Shown here: positions 37,920 through 50,869 of the stretch, in pieces
Layout: each line of letters opens with the position of its first letter
Numbering within the stretch: position 1 is the first letter of the stretch
Source: Hydractinia symbiolongicarpus
Taxonomy: Eukaryota; Cnidaria; Hydrozoa; Anthoathecata; Hydractiniidae
Assembly: GCF_029227915.1 (NCBI RefSeq)
Contig: NC_079876.1
Coordinates: 39,787,828 to 39,851,827, forward strand
Direction: 5' to 3'
DNA length: 64,000 nt
Notes under the pieces: generated by a model
What the model was told of the DNA's origin: nothing
Database searches by the model: none
What the model saw: only the letters and a program-made list of their open reading frames with translations
Made by a program: the position numbers and the translations under genes

Positions 37920-40900
37920 CGCTGAATAAAAGAAGTTTAATCGCCGGCAAACGAAAACCCGCGACTTCCCGTAAATCCCGGACTCGGCCCGTATAGTCAA
38001 AAGTATACAAAGAAAGTACCCAGGGAGTAAACTCATTTCCCGAACGATTTTTTGAATTATTTTTTCAACACTAAAACGCATGAGACTAGTAGTTTTCAGA
38101 AATGTTTTCATTTTTGATGAGACGCTTAATGAAAGTGGTTTAATCGCCGGCAAACATAAACCCGCGATTTCCCGTAAATCCCGGGCTTGGCCCGTATAGT
38201 CGAATGTATACAAAGAAAGTACCGTGTGAGTAAACTCATTTTCAAAACGATTTTTTATATTATTTTTTCACCACTAAAACGCATGAGACTTGTAGTTTTC
38301 AAAAATGTTTCCATTTTTGATGGGACGCTGAATAAAAAAAGTTTAATAGCTGGCAAACGAAAACCCGCAATTTCCCGTAAATCCCAGACTCGACCGGTAT
38401 AGTCAAAAGTATACAAAGAAAGTACCCAGGGAGTAAACTCATTTTCCGAACGATTTTTTAAATTATTTTTCACCACTAAAACGCATGAGACTTGTAGTTT
38501 TCAAAAATGTTTTCATTTTTGATGACACGCTGAACAAAATAAGTTTAATCGCCGGCAAACGAAAAACCGCGATTTCCCGTAAATCCCGGGCTTGGCCGGT
38601 ATAGTCAAAAGTATACAAAGAAAGTACCCAGGGAGTAAACTCATTTCCCGAACGATTTTTTAAATTTTTTTTTCATACTAAAACGCATGAGACTTGTAGT
38701 TTTTAGAAATGCTTTCATTTTTGATGAGACGCTTAATGAAAGAGGTTTAATCGCCGACAAACGAAAACCCGCGATTTCCCGTAAATCCCGGGCTTGGCCC
38801 GTATAGTTGAATGTTTACAAAAAAAGTACCCTGTGAGTAAACTCATTTCCAGAACGATTTTTTAAATTATTTTTTCACTACTAAAACGCATAAGACTTGT
38901 AGTTTTCAAAATTGTTTTCATTTTTGATGAGACACTGAATAAAAGAAGTTTAATCGCCGGCAAACGAAAACCCGCGATTTCCCGTTAATCCCGGCTTGGC
39001 CCGTATAGTCAAAAGTATACAAAGAAAGTACCCAGGGAGTAAAGGCATTTCCCGAACCATTTTTTAATTTATTTTTTCACCACTAAAACGCATGAGACTT
39101 GTAGTTTTTAAAAATGTTTTCATATTTGATGAGACGCTGAATAAAAGAAGTTTAATCGCCGGCAAACGAAAACCTGCGATTTCCCGTAAATCCCGGACTC
39201 GGCCCGTAAAGTCAAAAGTATACAAAGAAAGTACCCAGGGAGTAAACTTATTTCCCAAACGATTTTTTAAATTATTATTTCACCACTAAAGCCCATGAGA
39301 CTTGTAGTTTTTAAAAATGTTTTCATTTTTGATGAGACGCTGAATAAAAGAAGTTTAATCGCCGGCAAACGAAAACCCGCGACTTCCCGTAAATCCCGGA
39401 CTCGGCCCGTATAGTCAAAAGTATACAAAGAAAGTACCCAGGAAGTAAACTCATTTCACGAACGATTTTTTAAATTATTTTTTCACCACTAAAACCCATG
39501 AGACTAGCAGTTTTCAAATTTGTTTTCATTTTTGATGAGACCCTGAATAAAAGAAGTTTAATCGCCGGCAAACGAAAACCCGCGACTTCCCGTAAATCCC
39601 GGACTCGGCCCGTATAGTCAAAAGTATACAAAGAAAATACCCAGGGAGTAAACCCATTTCCCGAACGATTTTTTAAATTATATTTTCACCACTAAAACGC
39701 ATGAGACTTGTAGTTTTCAAAAATGTTTTCATTTTCGATGAGACGCTGAATAAAAGAAGTTTAATCTCCGGCAAACGAAAACCTGCGATTTCCCGTAAAT
39801 CCCGGACTCGGCCCGTATAGTCAAAAGTATACAAAGATAGTACCCAGGGTGTAAACTCATTTCCAGAACGATTTTTTAAATTATTATTTCACCACTAAAG
39901 CCCATGAGACTTGTAGTTTTTAAAAATGTTTTCATTTTTGATGAGACGCTGAATAAAAGAAGTTTTATCGCCGGCAAACGAAAACCCGCGACTTCCCGTA
40001 AATCCCGGACTCGGCCCGTATAGTCAAAAGTATACAAAGAAAGTACCCAGGGTGTAAACTCATTTCCCGAACGATTTTTTAAATTATTTTTTCAACACTA
40101 AAACGCATGAGACTTGTAGTTTTCAGAAATGTTTTCATTTTTGATGAGACGCTTAATGAAAGTGGTTTAATCGCCGGCAAACATAAACCCGCGATTTCCC
40201 GTAAATCCCGGGCTTGGCCTGTATATTCGAATGTATACAAAGAAAGTACCCTGTGAGTAAACTCATTTCCAGAACGATTTTTTATATTATTTTTTCACCA
40301 CTAAAACGCATGAGACTTGTAGTTTTCAAAAATGTTTTCATTTTTGATGGGACGCTGAATAAAAAAAGTTTAATAGCTGGCAAACGAAAACCCGCAATTT
40401 CCCGTAAATCCCGGACTCGACCGGTATAGTCAAAAGTATACAAAGAAAGTACCCAGGGAGTAAACTCATTTTCCGAACGATTTTTTAAATTATTTTTTCA
40501 CCACTAAAACGCATGAGACTTGTAGTTTTCAAAAATGTTTTCATTTTTGATGAGACGCTTAATGAAAGAGATTTAATCGCCGGCAAACGAAAACCAGCGA
40601 TTTTCCCTAAATCCCGGGCTTGGCCCGTGTAGTCGAATGTATACAAAGAAAGTACCCAGGGAGTAAACTCATTTTCCGAACGATTTTTTAAATTTTTTTT
40701 TCACCACTAAAACGCATGAGACTTGTAGTTTTCAAAAATGTTTTCATTTTCGATGAGACGCTGAATAAAAGAAGTTTAATCTCCGGCAAACGAAAACCTG
40801 CGATTTCCCGTAAATCCCGGACTCGGCCCGTATAGTCAAAAGTATACAAAGATAGTACCCAGGGTGTAAACTCATTTCCAGAACGATTTTTTAAATTATT

Positions 40901-43900
40901 ATTTCACCACTAAAGCCCATGAGACTTGTAGTTTTTAAAAATGTTTTCATTTTTGATGAGACGCTGAATAAAAGAAGTTTAATCACCGGCAAACGAAAAC
41001 CTGCGATTTCCCGTAAATCCCGGACTCGGCCCGTATAGTCAAAAGTATACAAAGATAGTACCCAGGGTGTAAACTCATTTCCAGAACGATTTTTTAAATT
41101 ATTATTTCACCACTAAAGCCCATGAGACTTGTAGTTTTCAAAAATGTTTTCATTTTCGATGAGACGCTGAATAAAAGAAGTTTAATCTCCGGCAAACGAA
41201 AACCTGCGATTTCCCGTAAATCCCGGACTCGGCCCGTATAGTCAAAAGTATACAAAGAAAGTACCCAGGGTGTAAACTCATTTCCAGAACGATTTTTTAT
41301 ATTATTTTTTCACCACTAAAACGCATGAGACTTGTAGTTTTCAAAAATGTTTTCATTTTTGATGGGACGCTGAATAAAAAAAGTTTAATAGCTGGCAAAC
41401 GAAAACCCGCAATTTCCCGTAAATCCCGGACTCGACCGGTATAGTCAAAAGTATACAAAGAAAGTACCCAGGGAGTAAACTCATTTTCCGAACGATTTTT
41501 TAAATTATTTTTTCACCACTAAAACGCATGAGACTTGTAGTTTTCAAAAATGTTTTCATTTTTGATGAGACGCTTAATGAAAGAGATTTAATCGCCGGCA
41601 AACGAAAACCAGCGATTTCCCCTAAATCCCGGGCTTGGCCCGTGTAGTCGAATGTATACAAAGAAAGTACCCAGGGAGTAAACTCATTTTCCGAACGATT
41701 TTTTAAATTTTTTTTTCACCACTAAAACGCATGAGACTTGTAGTTTTTAAAAATGTTTTCATTTTTGATGAGACGCTGAATAAAAGAAGTTTATTCGCCG
41801 GCAAACGAAAACCCATGACTTCCCGTAAATCCTGGACTCGGCCCGTATAGTCAAAAGTATACAAAGAAAGTACCCAGGGTGTAAACTCATTTCCAAAACG
41901 ATTTTTTATATTATTTTTTCACCACTAAAACGCATGAGACTTGTAGTTTTCAAAAATGTTTTCATTTTTGATGGGACGCTGAATAAAAAAAGTTTAATAG
42001 CTGGCAAACGAAAACCCGCAATTTCCCGTAAATCCCGGACTCGACCGGTATAGTCAAAAGTATACAAAGAAAGTACCCAGGGAGTAAACTCATTTTCCGA
42101 ACGATTTTTTAAATTATTTTTTCACCATTAAAACACATGAGACTTGTAGTTTTCAAAAATGTTTTCATTTTTGATGAGACGCTTAATGAAAGAGGTTTAA
42201 TCGCCGGCAAACGAAAACCCGCGATTTCCCCTAAATCCCGGGCTTGGCCCGTGTAGTCGAATGTATACAAAGAAAGTACCCAGGGAGTAAACTCATTTCC
42301 CGAACGATTTTTTAAATTTTTTTTTCACCACTAAAACGCATGAGACTTGTAGTTTTTAAAAATGTTTTCATTTTTGATGAGACGCTGAATAAACGAAGTT
42401 TATTCGCCGGCAAACGAAAACCCATGACTTCCCGTAAATCCTGGACTCGGCCGTATAGTCAAAAGTATACAAAGAAAGTACCCAGGGTGTAAACTCATTT
42501 CATGAACGATTTTTTAAATTATTTTTTCACCACTAAAACACATGAGACTTGTAGTTTTCAAAAATGTTTTCATTTTTGATGAGACGCTGAATAAAAGAGG
42601 TTTAATCGCCGGCAAACGAAAACCCGCGATTTTCCGTAAATCCCGGGCTTGGCCCGTATAGTCGAATATATACAAAGAAAGTACCCTGCGAGTAAACTCA
42701 TTTCCAGAACGATTTTTTAAATTATTTTTTCACCACTAAAACGCATAAGACTTGTAGTTTTCAAAAATGTTTTCATTTTTGATGAGACGCTTAATGAAAG
42801 AGATTTAATCGCCGGCAAACGAAAACCAGCGATTTCCCCTAAATCCCGGGCTTGGCCCGTGTAGTCGAATGTATACAAAGAAAGTACCCAGGGAGTAAAC
42901 TCATTTTCCGAACGATTTTTTAAATTTTTTTTTCACCACTAAAACGCATGAGACTTGTAGTTTTTAAAAATGTTTTCATTTTTGATGAGACGCTGAATAA
43001 AAGAAGTTTATTCGCCGGCAAACGAAAACCCATGACTTCCCGTAAATCCTGGACTCGGCCCGTATAGTCAAAAGTATACAAAGAAAGTACCCAGGGTGTA
43101 AACTCATTTCCAAAACGATTTTTTATATTATTTTTTCACCACTAAAACGCATGAGACTTGTAGTTTTCAAAAATGTTTTCATTTTTGATGGGACGCTGAA
43201 TAAAAAAAGTTTAATAGCTGGCAAACGAAAACCCGCAATTTCCGGTAAATCCCGGACTCGACCGGTATAGTCAAAAGTATACAAAGAAAGTACCCAGGGA
43301 GTAAACTCATTTTCCGAACGATTTTTTAAATTATTTTTTCACCATTAAAACACATGAGACTTGTAGTTTTCAAAAATGTTTTCATTTTTGATGACACGCT
43401 TAATGAAAGAGGTTTAATCGCCGGCAAACGAAAACCCGCGATTTCCCCTAAATCCCGGGCTTGGCCCGTGTAGTCGAATGTATACAAAGAAAGTACCCAG
43501 GGAGTAAACTCATTTCCCGAACGATTTTTTAAATTTTTTTTTCACCACTAAAACGCATGAGACTTGTAGTTTTTAAAAATGTTTTCATTTTTGATTAGAC
43601 GCTGAATAAAAGAAGTTTATTCGCCGGCAAACGAAAACCCATGACTTCCCGTAAATCCTGGACTCGGCCGTATAGTCAAAAGTATACAAAGAAAGTACCC
43701 AGGGTGTAAACTCATTTCATGAACGATTTTTTAAATTATTTTTTCACCACTAAAACACATGAGACTTGTAGTTTTCAAAAATGTTTTCATTTTTGACGAG
43801 ACGCTGAATAAAAGAGGTTTATTCGCCGGCAAACGAAAACCCATGACTTCCCGTAAATCCTGGACTCGGCCCGTATAGTCAAAAGTATACAAAGAAAGTA

Positions 43901-44040
43901 CCCAGGGTGTAAACTCATTTCCAAAACGATTTTTTATATTATTTTTTCACCACTAAAACGCATGAGACTTGTAGTTTTCAAAAATGTTTTCATTTTTGAT
44001 GGGACGCTGAATAAAAAAAGTTTAATAGCTGGCAAACGAA
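37920..44040 (+). repeat. Subfamily with TAGCTGGC and ACCGGTATAG variants
   Basis: From here the array has a distinct monomer: head CGCTGAATAAAAAAAG, GGGACG in place of GAGACG, TTTAATAGCTGGC in place of TTTAATCGCCGGC, and CGACCGGTATAG in place of CGGCCCGTATAG. It recurs at irregular spacing among class A copies with TTTAATCTCCGGC or TTTATTCGCCGGC and class B copies with CCCCTAAATCC and CGTGTAGTCG. The stretch ~39,480-40,690 reappears after 60,142 at an offset of 20,664 bp. Local 4-mer periodicity of 811 bp is visible between about 43,338 and 44,149. Confidence 0.72.
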
Positions 44041-47000
44041 AACCCGCAATTTCCCGTAAATCCCGGACTCGACCGGTATAGTCAAAAGTATACAAAGAAA
44101 GTACCCAGGGAGTAAACTCATTTTCCGAACGATTTTTTAAATTATTTTTTCACCATTAAAACACATGAGACTTGTAGTTTTCAAAAATGTTTTCATTTTT
44201 GATGAGACGCTTAATGAAAGAGGTTTAATCGCCGGCAAACGAAAACCCGCGATTTCCCCTAAATCCCGGGCTTGGCCCGTGTAGTCGAATGTATACAAAG
44301 AAAGTACCCAGGGAGTAAACTCATTTCCCGAACGATTTTTTAAATTTTTTTTTCACCACTAAAACGCATGAGACTTGTAGTTTTTAAAAATGTTTTCATT
44401 TTTGATGAGACGCTGAATAAACGAAGTTTATTCGCCGGCAAACGAAAACCCATGACTTCCCGTAAATCCTGGACTCGGCCGTATAGTCAAAAGTATACAA
44501 AGAAAGTACCCAGGGTGTAAACTCATTTCATGAACGATTTTTTAAATTATTTTTTCACCACTAAAACACATGAGACTTGTAGTTTTCAAAAATGTTTTCA
44601 TTTTTGATGAGACGCTGAATAAAAGAGGTTTAATCGCCGGCAAACGAAAACCCGCGATTTTCCGTAAATCCCGGGCTTGGCCCGTATAGTCGAATATATA
44701 CAAAGAAAGTACCCTGCGAGTAAACTCATTTCCAGAACGATTTTTTAAATTATTTTTTCACCACTAAAACGCATAAGACTTGTAGTTTTCAAAAATGTTT
44801 TCATTTTTGATGAGACGCTGAATAAAAGAAGTTTAATCGCCGGCAAACGAAAAACCGCGATTTCCCGTAAATCCCGGGCTTGGCCCGTATAGTCAAAAGT
44901 ATACAAAGAAAGTACCCAGGGAGTAAACTCATTTCCCGAACGATTTTTTAAATTTTTTTTTTTATACTAAAACGCATGAGACTTGTAGTTTTCAAAAATG
45001 CTTTCATTTTTGATGAGACGCTTAATGAAAGAGGTTTAATCGCCTACAAACGAAAACCCGCGATTTCCCGTAAATCCCGGGCTTGGCCCGTATAGTCGAA
45101 TGTATACAAAAAAAGTACCCTGTGAGTAAACTCATTTCCCGAACGATTTTTTAATTTATTTTTTCACCACTAAAACGCATGAGACTTGTAGTTTTCAAAA
45201 ATGCTTTCATTTTTGATGAGACGCTGAATAAAAGAAGTTTATTCGCCGGCAAACGAAAACCCATGACTTCCCGTAAATCCTGGACTCGGCCTTATAGTCA
45301 AAAGTATACAAAGAAAGTACCCAGGGTGTAAACTCATTTCCAGAACGATTTTTTAAATTATTATTTCACCACTAAAACGCATGAGACTTGTAGTTTTCAA
45401 AAATGTTTTCATTTTTGATGGGACGCTGAATAAAAAAAGTTTAATAGCTGGCAAACGAAAACCCGCAATTTCCCGTAAATCCCGGACTCGACCGGTATAG
45501 TCAAAAGTATACAAAGAAAGTACCCAGGGTGTAAACTCATTTCCAGAACGATTTTTTAAATTATTATTTCACCACTAAAACGCATGAGACTTGTAGTTTT
45601 CAAAAATGTTTTCATTTTTGATGGGACGCTGAATAAAAAAAGTTTAATAGCTGGCAAACGAAAACCCGCAATTTCCCGTAAATCCCGGACTCGACCGGTA
45701 TAGTCAAAAGTATACAAAGAAAGTACCCAGGGAGTAAACTCATTTCCCGAACGATTTTTTAAATTATTTTTTCACCTTTAAAACGCATAAGACTTGTAGT
45801 TTTCAAAAATGTTTTCATTTTTGATGAGACGCTGAATAAAAGAAGTTTAATCGCCGGCAAACGAAAAACCGCGATTTCCCGTAAATCCCGGGCTTGGCCC
45901 GTATAGTCAAAAGTATACAAAGAAAGTACCCAGGGAGTAAACTCATTTCACGAACGATTTTTTAAATTTTTTTTTCATACTAAAACGCATGAGACTTGTA
46001 GTTTTCAAAAATGCTTTTATTTTTGATGAGACGCTTAATGAAAGAGGTTTAATCGCCTACAAACGAAAACCCGCGATTTCCCGTAAATCCCGGGCTTGGC
46101 CCGTATAGTCAAATATATACAAAAAAAGTACCCTGTGAGTAAACTCATTTCCCGAACGATTTTTTAATTTATTTTTTCACCACTAAAACGCATGAGACTT
46201 GTAGTTTTCAAAAATGCTTTCATTTTTGATGAGACGCTGAATAAAAGAAGTTTAATCGCCGGCAAACGAAAACCTGCGACTTCCCGTAAATCCCGGACTC
46301 GACCCGTATAGTCAAAAGTATACAAAGAAAGTACCCAGGGTGTAAACTCATTTCCAGAACGATTTTTTAAATTATTATTTCACCACTAAAGCCCATGAGA
46401 CTTGTAGTTTTTAAAAATGTTTTCATTTTTGATGAGACGCTGAATAAAAGAAGTTTAATCGCCCGCAAACGAAAACCTGCGACTTCCCGTAAATCCCGGA
46501 CTCGGCCCGTATAGTCGAATGTATACAAAAAAAGTACCCTGTGAGTAAACTCATTTCCCGAACGATTTTTTAATTTATTTTTTCACCACTAAAACGCATG
46601 AGACTTGTAGTTTTCAAAAATGCTTTCATTTTTGATGAGACGCTGAATAAAAGAAGTTTAATCGCCGGCAAACGAAAACCTGCGACTTCCCGTAAATCCC
46701 GGACTCGACCCGTATAGTCAAAAGTATACAAAGAAAGTACCCAGGGTGTAAACTCATTTCCAGAACGATTTTTTAAATTATTATTTCACCACTAAAGCCC
46801 ATGAGACTTGTAGTTTTTAAAAATGTTTTCATTTTTGATGAGACGCTGAATAAAAGAAGTTTAATCGCCCGCAAACGAAAACCTGCGACTTCCCGTAAAT
46901 CCCGGACTCGGCCCGTATAGTCAAAAGTATAGAAAGAAAGTACCCAGGGTGTAAACTCATTTCCCGAACGAATTTTTCAATTATTTTTTCAACACTAAAA

Positions 47001-49250
47001 CGCATGAGACTTGTAGTTTTCAGAAATTGTTTCATTTTTGAGGAGACGCTTAATGAAAGTGGTTTAATCGCCGGCAAACATAAACCCGCAATTTCCCGTA
47101 AATCCCGGGCTTGGCCCGTATAGTCGAATGTATACAAAGAAAGTACCCTGTGAGTAAACTCATTTCCAAAACGATTTTTTATATTATTTTTTCACCACTA
47201 AAGCGCATGAGACTTGTAGTTTTCAAAAATGCTTTCATTTTTGATGGGACGCTGAATAAAAAAAGTTTAATAGCTGGCAAACGAAAACCCGCAATTTCCC
47301 GTAAATCCCGGACTCGACCGGTATAGTCAAAAGTATACAAAGGAAGTACCCAGGGTGTAAACTCATTTCCAGAACGATTTTTTAAATTATTATTTCACCA
47401 CTAAAGCCCATGAGACTTGTAGTTTTTAAAAATGTTTTCATTTTTGATGAGACGCTGAATAAAAGAAGTTTAATCGCCGGCAAACGAAAACCCGCCACTT
47501 CCCGTAAATCCCGGACTCGACCCGTATAGTCAAAAGTATACAAAGGAAGTACCCAGGGTGTAAACTCATTTCCAGAACGATTTTTTAAATTATTTTTTCA
47601 ACACTAAAACGCATGAGACTTGTAGTTTTCAAAAATGTTTTCATTTTTGATGAGACGGTTAATGAAAGTGGTTTAATCGCCGGCAAACGAAAACCTGCGA
47701 TTTCCCGTAAATCCCGGACTCGGCCCGTATAGTCAAAAGTATACAAAGAAAGTACCCAGGGAGTAAACTCATTTCCCAAACGATTTTTTAAATTATTATT
47801 TCACCACTAAAGCCCATGAGACTTGTAGTTTTTAAAAATGTTTTCATTTTTGATGAGACGCTGAATAAAAGAAGTTTAATCGCCGGAATACGAAAACCCG
47901 CGACTTCCCGTAAATCCCGGACTCGGCCCGTATAGTCAAAAGTATACAAGGAAAGTACCCAGGAAGTAAACGCATTTCACGAACGATTTTTTAAATTATT
48001 TTTTCACCACTAAAACGCATGAGACTAGCAGTTTTCAAATTTGTTTTCATTTTTGATGAGACGCTGAATAAAAGAAGTTTAATCGCCGGCAAACGAAAAC
48101 CTGCGATTTCCCGTAAATCCCGGACTCGACCCGTATAGTCAAAAGTATACAAAGATAGTACCCAGGGTGTAAACTCATTTCCAGAACGATTTTTTAAATT
48201 ATTATTTCACCACTAAAGCCCATGAGACTTGTAGTTTTTAAAAATGTTTTCATTTTTGATGAGACGCTGAATAAAAGAAGTTTAATCGCCGGCAAACGAA
48301 AACCTGCGATTTCCCGTAAATCCCGTACTCGGCCCGTATAGTCGAATGTACACAAAGAAAGTACCCTGTGAGTAAACTCATTTCCAAAACGATTTTTTAT
48401 ATTATTTTTTCACCACTAAAACGCATGAGACTTGTAGTTTTCAAAAATGTTTTCATTTTTGATGGGACGCTGAATAAAAAAAGTTTAATAGCTGGCAAAC
48501 GAAAACCCGCAATTTCCCGTAAATCCTGGACTCGACCGGTATAGTCAAAAGTATACAAAGAAAGTACCCAGGGAGTAAACTCATTTTCCGAACGATTTTT
48601 TAAATTATTTTTTCACCATTAAAACACATGAGACTTGTAGTTTTCAAAAATGTTTTCATTTTTGATGAGACGCGTAATAAAAGAGGTTTAATCGCCGGCA
48701 AACGAAAACCTGCGATTTCCCCTAAATCCCGGACTTGGCCCGTGTAGTCGAATGTATACAAAGAAAGTACCCAGGGAGTAAACTCATTTCCCGAACGATT
48801 TTTTAAATTTTTTTTTTCACCACTAAAACGCATGAAACTTGTAGTTTTTAAAAATGTTTTCATTTTTGATGAGACGCTGAATAAAAGAAGTTTAATCGCC
48901 GTCAAACGAAAACCCGCGACTTCCCGTAAATCCTGGACTCGGCCCGTATAGTCAAAAGTATACAAAGAAAGTACCCAGGGTGTAAACTCATTTCCCGAAC
49001 GATTTTTTAAATTATTTTTTCAACAATAAAACGCATGAGACTTGTAGTTTTCAAAAATGTTTTCATTTTTGATGAGACGCTGAATAAAAGAGGTTTAATC
49101 GCCGGCAAACGAAAACCCGCGATTTCCCGTAAATCCCGGGCTTGGCCCGTATAGTCGAATATATACAAAGAAAGTACGCTGCGAGTAAACTCATTTCCAG
49201 AACGATTTTTTAAATTATTTTTTCACCACTACAACGCATAAGACTTGTAG
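44040..49250 (+). repeat. Left (forward) arm of the inverted duplication
   Basis: This stretch is matched in reverse complement by 49,860-60,141. Paired coordinates sum to about 99,110 next to the centre (49,250 with 49,860). The sum rises to about 100,531 at 46,829 with 53,702 and to about 104,180 at the outer end (about 44,040 with 60,141), so the other arm is longer by whole monomers. Rare variants that pair across the centre include ACTACAACGCATAAG (49,229-49,242), CGCCTACAAACG (about 45,040) and AAAAACCGCG (about 44,850). A few substitutions separate the arms near the centre, for instance GTACGCTGCG here versus GTACCCTGCG in the other arm. Confidence 0.8.
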
Positions 49251-49851
49251 TTTTCAAAAATGTCTTCATTTTTGATGAGACGCTGAATAAAAGAAGTTTA
49301 ATCGCCGGCAAACAAAAAACCGCGATTTCCCGTAAATCCCGGGCTTGGCCCGTATAGTCAAAAGTATACAAAGAAAGTACCCAGGGAGTAAACTCATTTC
49401 CCGAACGATTTTTTAAATTTTTTTTTCATACTAAAACGCATGAGACTTGTAGTTTTCAAAAATGCTTTCATTTTTGATGAGACGCTAAATGAAAGAGGTT
49501 TAATTGCCGACAAACGAAAACCCGCGATTTCCCGTAAATCCCGGCTTGGCCCGTATAGTCGAATGTATACAAAAAAAGTACCCTGTGAGTAAACTCATTT
49601 CCCGAACGATTTTTTAATTTATTTTTTCACCACTAAAACGCATGAGACTTGTAGTTTTCAAAAATGTTTTCATTTTTGATGAGACGCTGAATAAAAGAAG
49701 TTTAATAGCCGGCAAACGAAAACCTGCGATTTCCCGTAAATCCCGGACTCGGCCTGTATAGTCAAAAGTATACAAAGAAAGTACCCAGGGAGTAAACTCA
49801 TTTCCCAAACGATTTTTTAAATTATTTTTTCAACACTAAAACGCATGAGAC
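49251..49851 (+). repeat. Spacer between palindrome arms (about 3 monomers, forward)
   Basis: About 600 bp of forward-oriented monomers lie between the two arms. They include copies with GGCAAACAAAAAACCGCG, CGCTAAATGAAAGAGG and AATAGCCGGC. They are not matched by the first monomers of the inverted arm, so the palindrome is asymmetric. The last forward bases are ACGCATGAGACT at about 49,841-49,852. Confidence 0.8.
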
Positions 49852-49889
49852 TTTCACCACTACAAGTCTTATGCGTTGTAGTGGTGAAA
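49852..49889. other. Inversion junction 1: perfect 14-bp hairpin
   Basis: The two stems are TTTCACCACTACAA (49,852-49,865) and TTGTAGTGGTGAAA (49,876-49,889), exact reverse complements around the 10-base loop GTCTTATGCG. Forward monomers lie to the left and reverse-complement monomers to the right. The right side is the complement of the variant monomer at 49,221-49,250, which contains CTACAA...TTGTAG, a 6-bp inverted microhomology. A nascent strand ending in TTGTAG could fold back on CTACAA, copy about 8 bases and then switch to another template. That would give exactly this hairpin; the mechanism is inference. Confidence 0.85.
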
Positions 49890-50869
49890 AAATAATTTAA
49901 AAAATCGTTCTGGAAATGAGTTTACTCGCAGGGTACTTTCTTTGTATATATTCGACTATACGGGCCAAGCCCGGGATTTACGGGAAATCGCGGGTTTTCG
50001 TTTGCCGGCGATTAAACCTCTTTTATTCAGCGTCTCATCAAAAATGAAAACATTTTTGAAAACTACAAGTCTCATGCGTTTTATTGGTGAAAAAATAATT
50101 TAAAAAATCGTTCGGGAAATGAGTTTACACCCTGGGTACTTTCTTTTTATACTTTTGACTATACGGGCCGAGTCCAGGATTTACGGGAAGTCGCGGGTTT
50201 TCGTTTGACGGCGATTAAACTTCTTTTATTCAGCGTCTCATCAAAAATGAAAACTTTTTTAAAAACTACAAGTTTCATGCGTTTTAGTGGTGAAAAAAAA
50301 ATTTAAAAAATCGTTCGGGAAATGAGTTTACTCCCTGGGTACTTTCTTTGTATACATTCGACTACACGGGCCAAGTCCGGGATTTAGGGGAAATCGCAGG
50401 TTTTCGTTTGCCGGCGATTAAACCTCTTTTATTACGCGTCTCATCAAAAATGAAAACATTTTTGAAAACTACAAGTCTCATGTGTTTTAATGGTGAAAAA
50501 AATAATTTAAAAAATCGTTCAGAAAATGAGTTTACTCCCTGGGTACTTTCTTTGTATACTTTTGACTATACCGGTCGAGTCCAGGATTTACGGGAAATTG
50601 CGGGTTTTCGTTTGCCAGCTATTAAACTTTTTTTATTCCGCGTCCCATCAAAAATGAAAACATTTTTGAAAACTACAAGTCTCATGCGTTTTAGTGGTGA
50701 AAAAATAATATAAAAAATCGTTTTGGAAATGAGTTTACTCACAGGGTACTTTCTTTGTGTACATTCGACTATACGGGCCGAGTACGGGATTTACGGGAAA
50801 TCGCAGGTTTTCGTTTGCCGGCGATTAAACTTCTTTTATTCAGCGTCTCATCAAAAATGAAAACATTTT

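Noticed and set aside
49852-49889. Rho-independent terminator (stem-loop next to a poly-A/T run)
   Set aside because: The stem is AT-rich rather than GC-rich and coincides exactly with the orientation switch. It is explained by the rearrangement and no transcript is implied.
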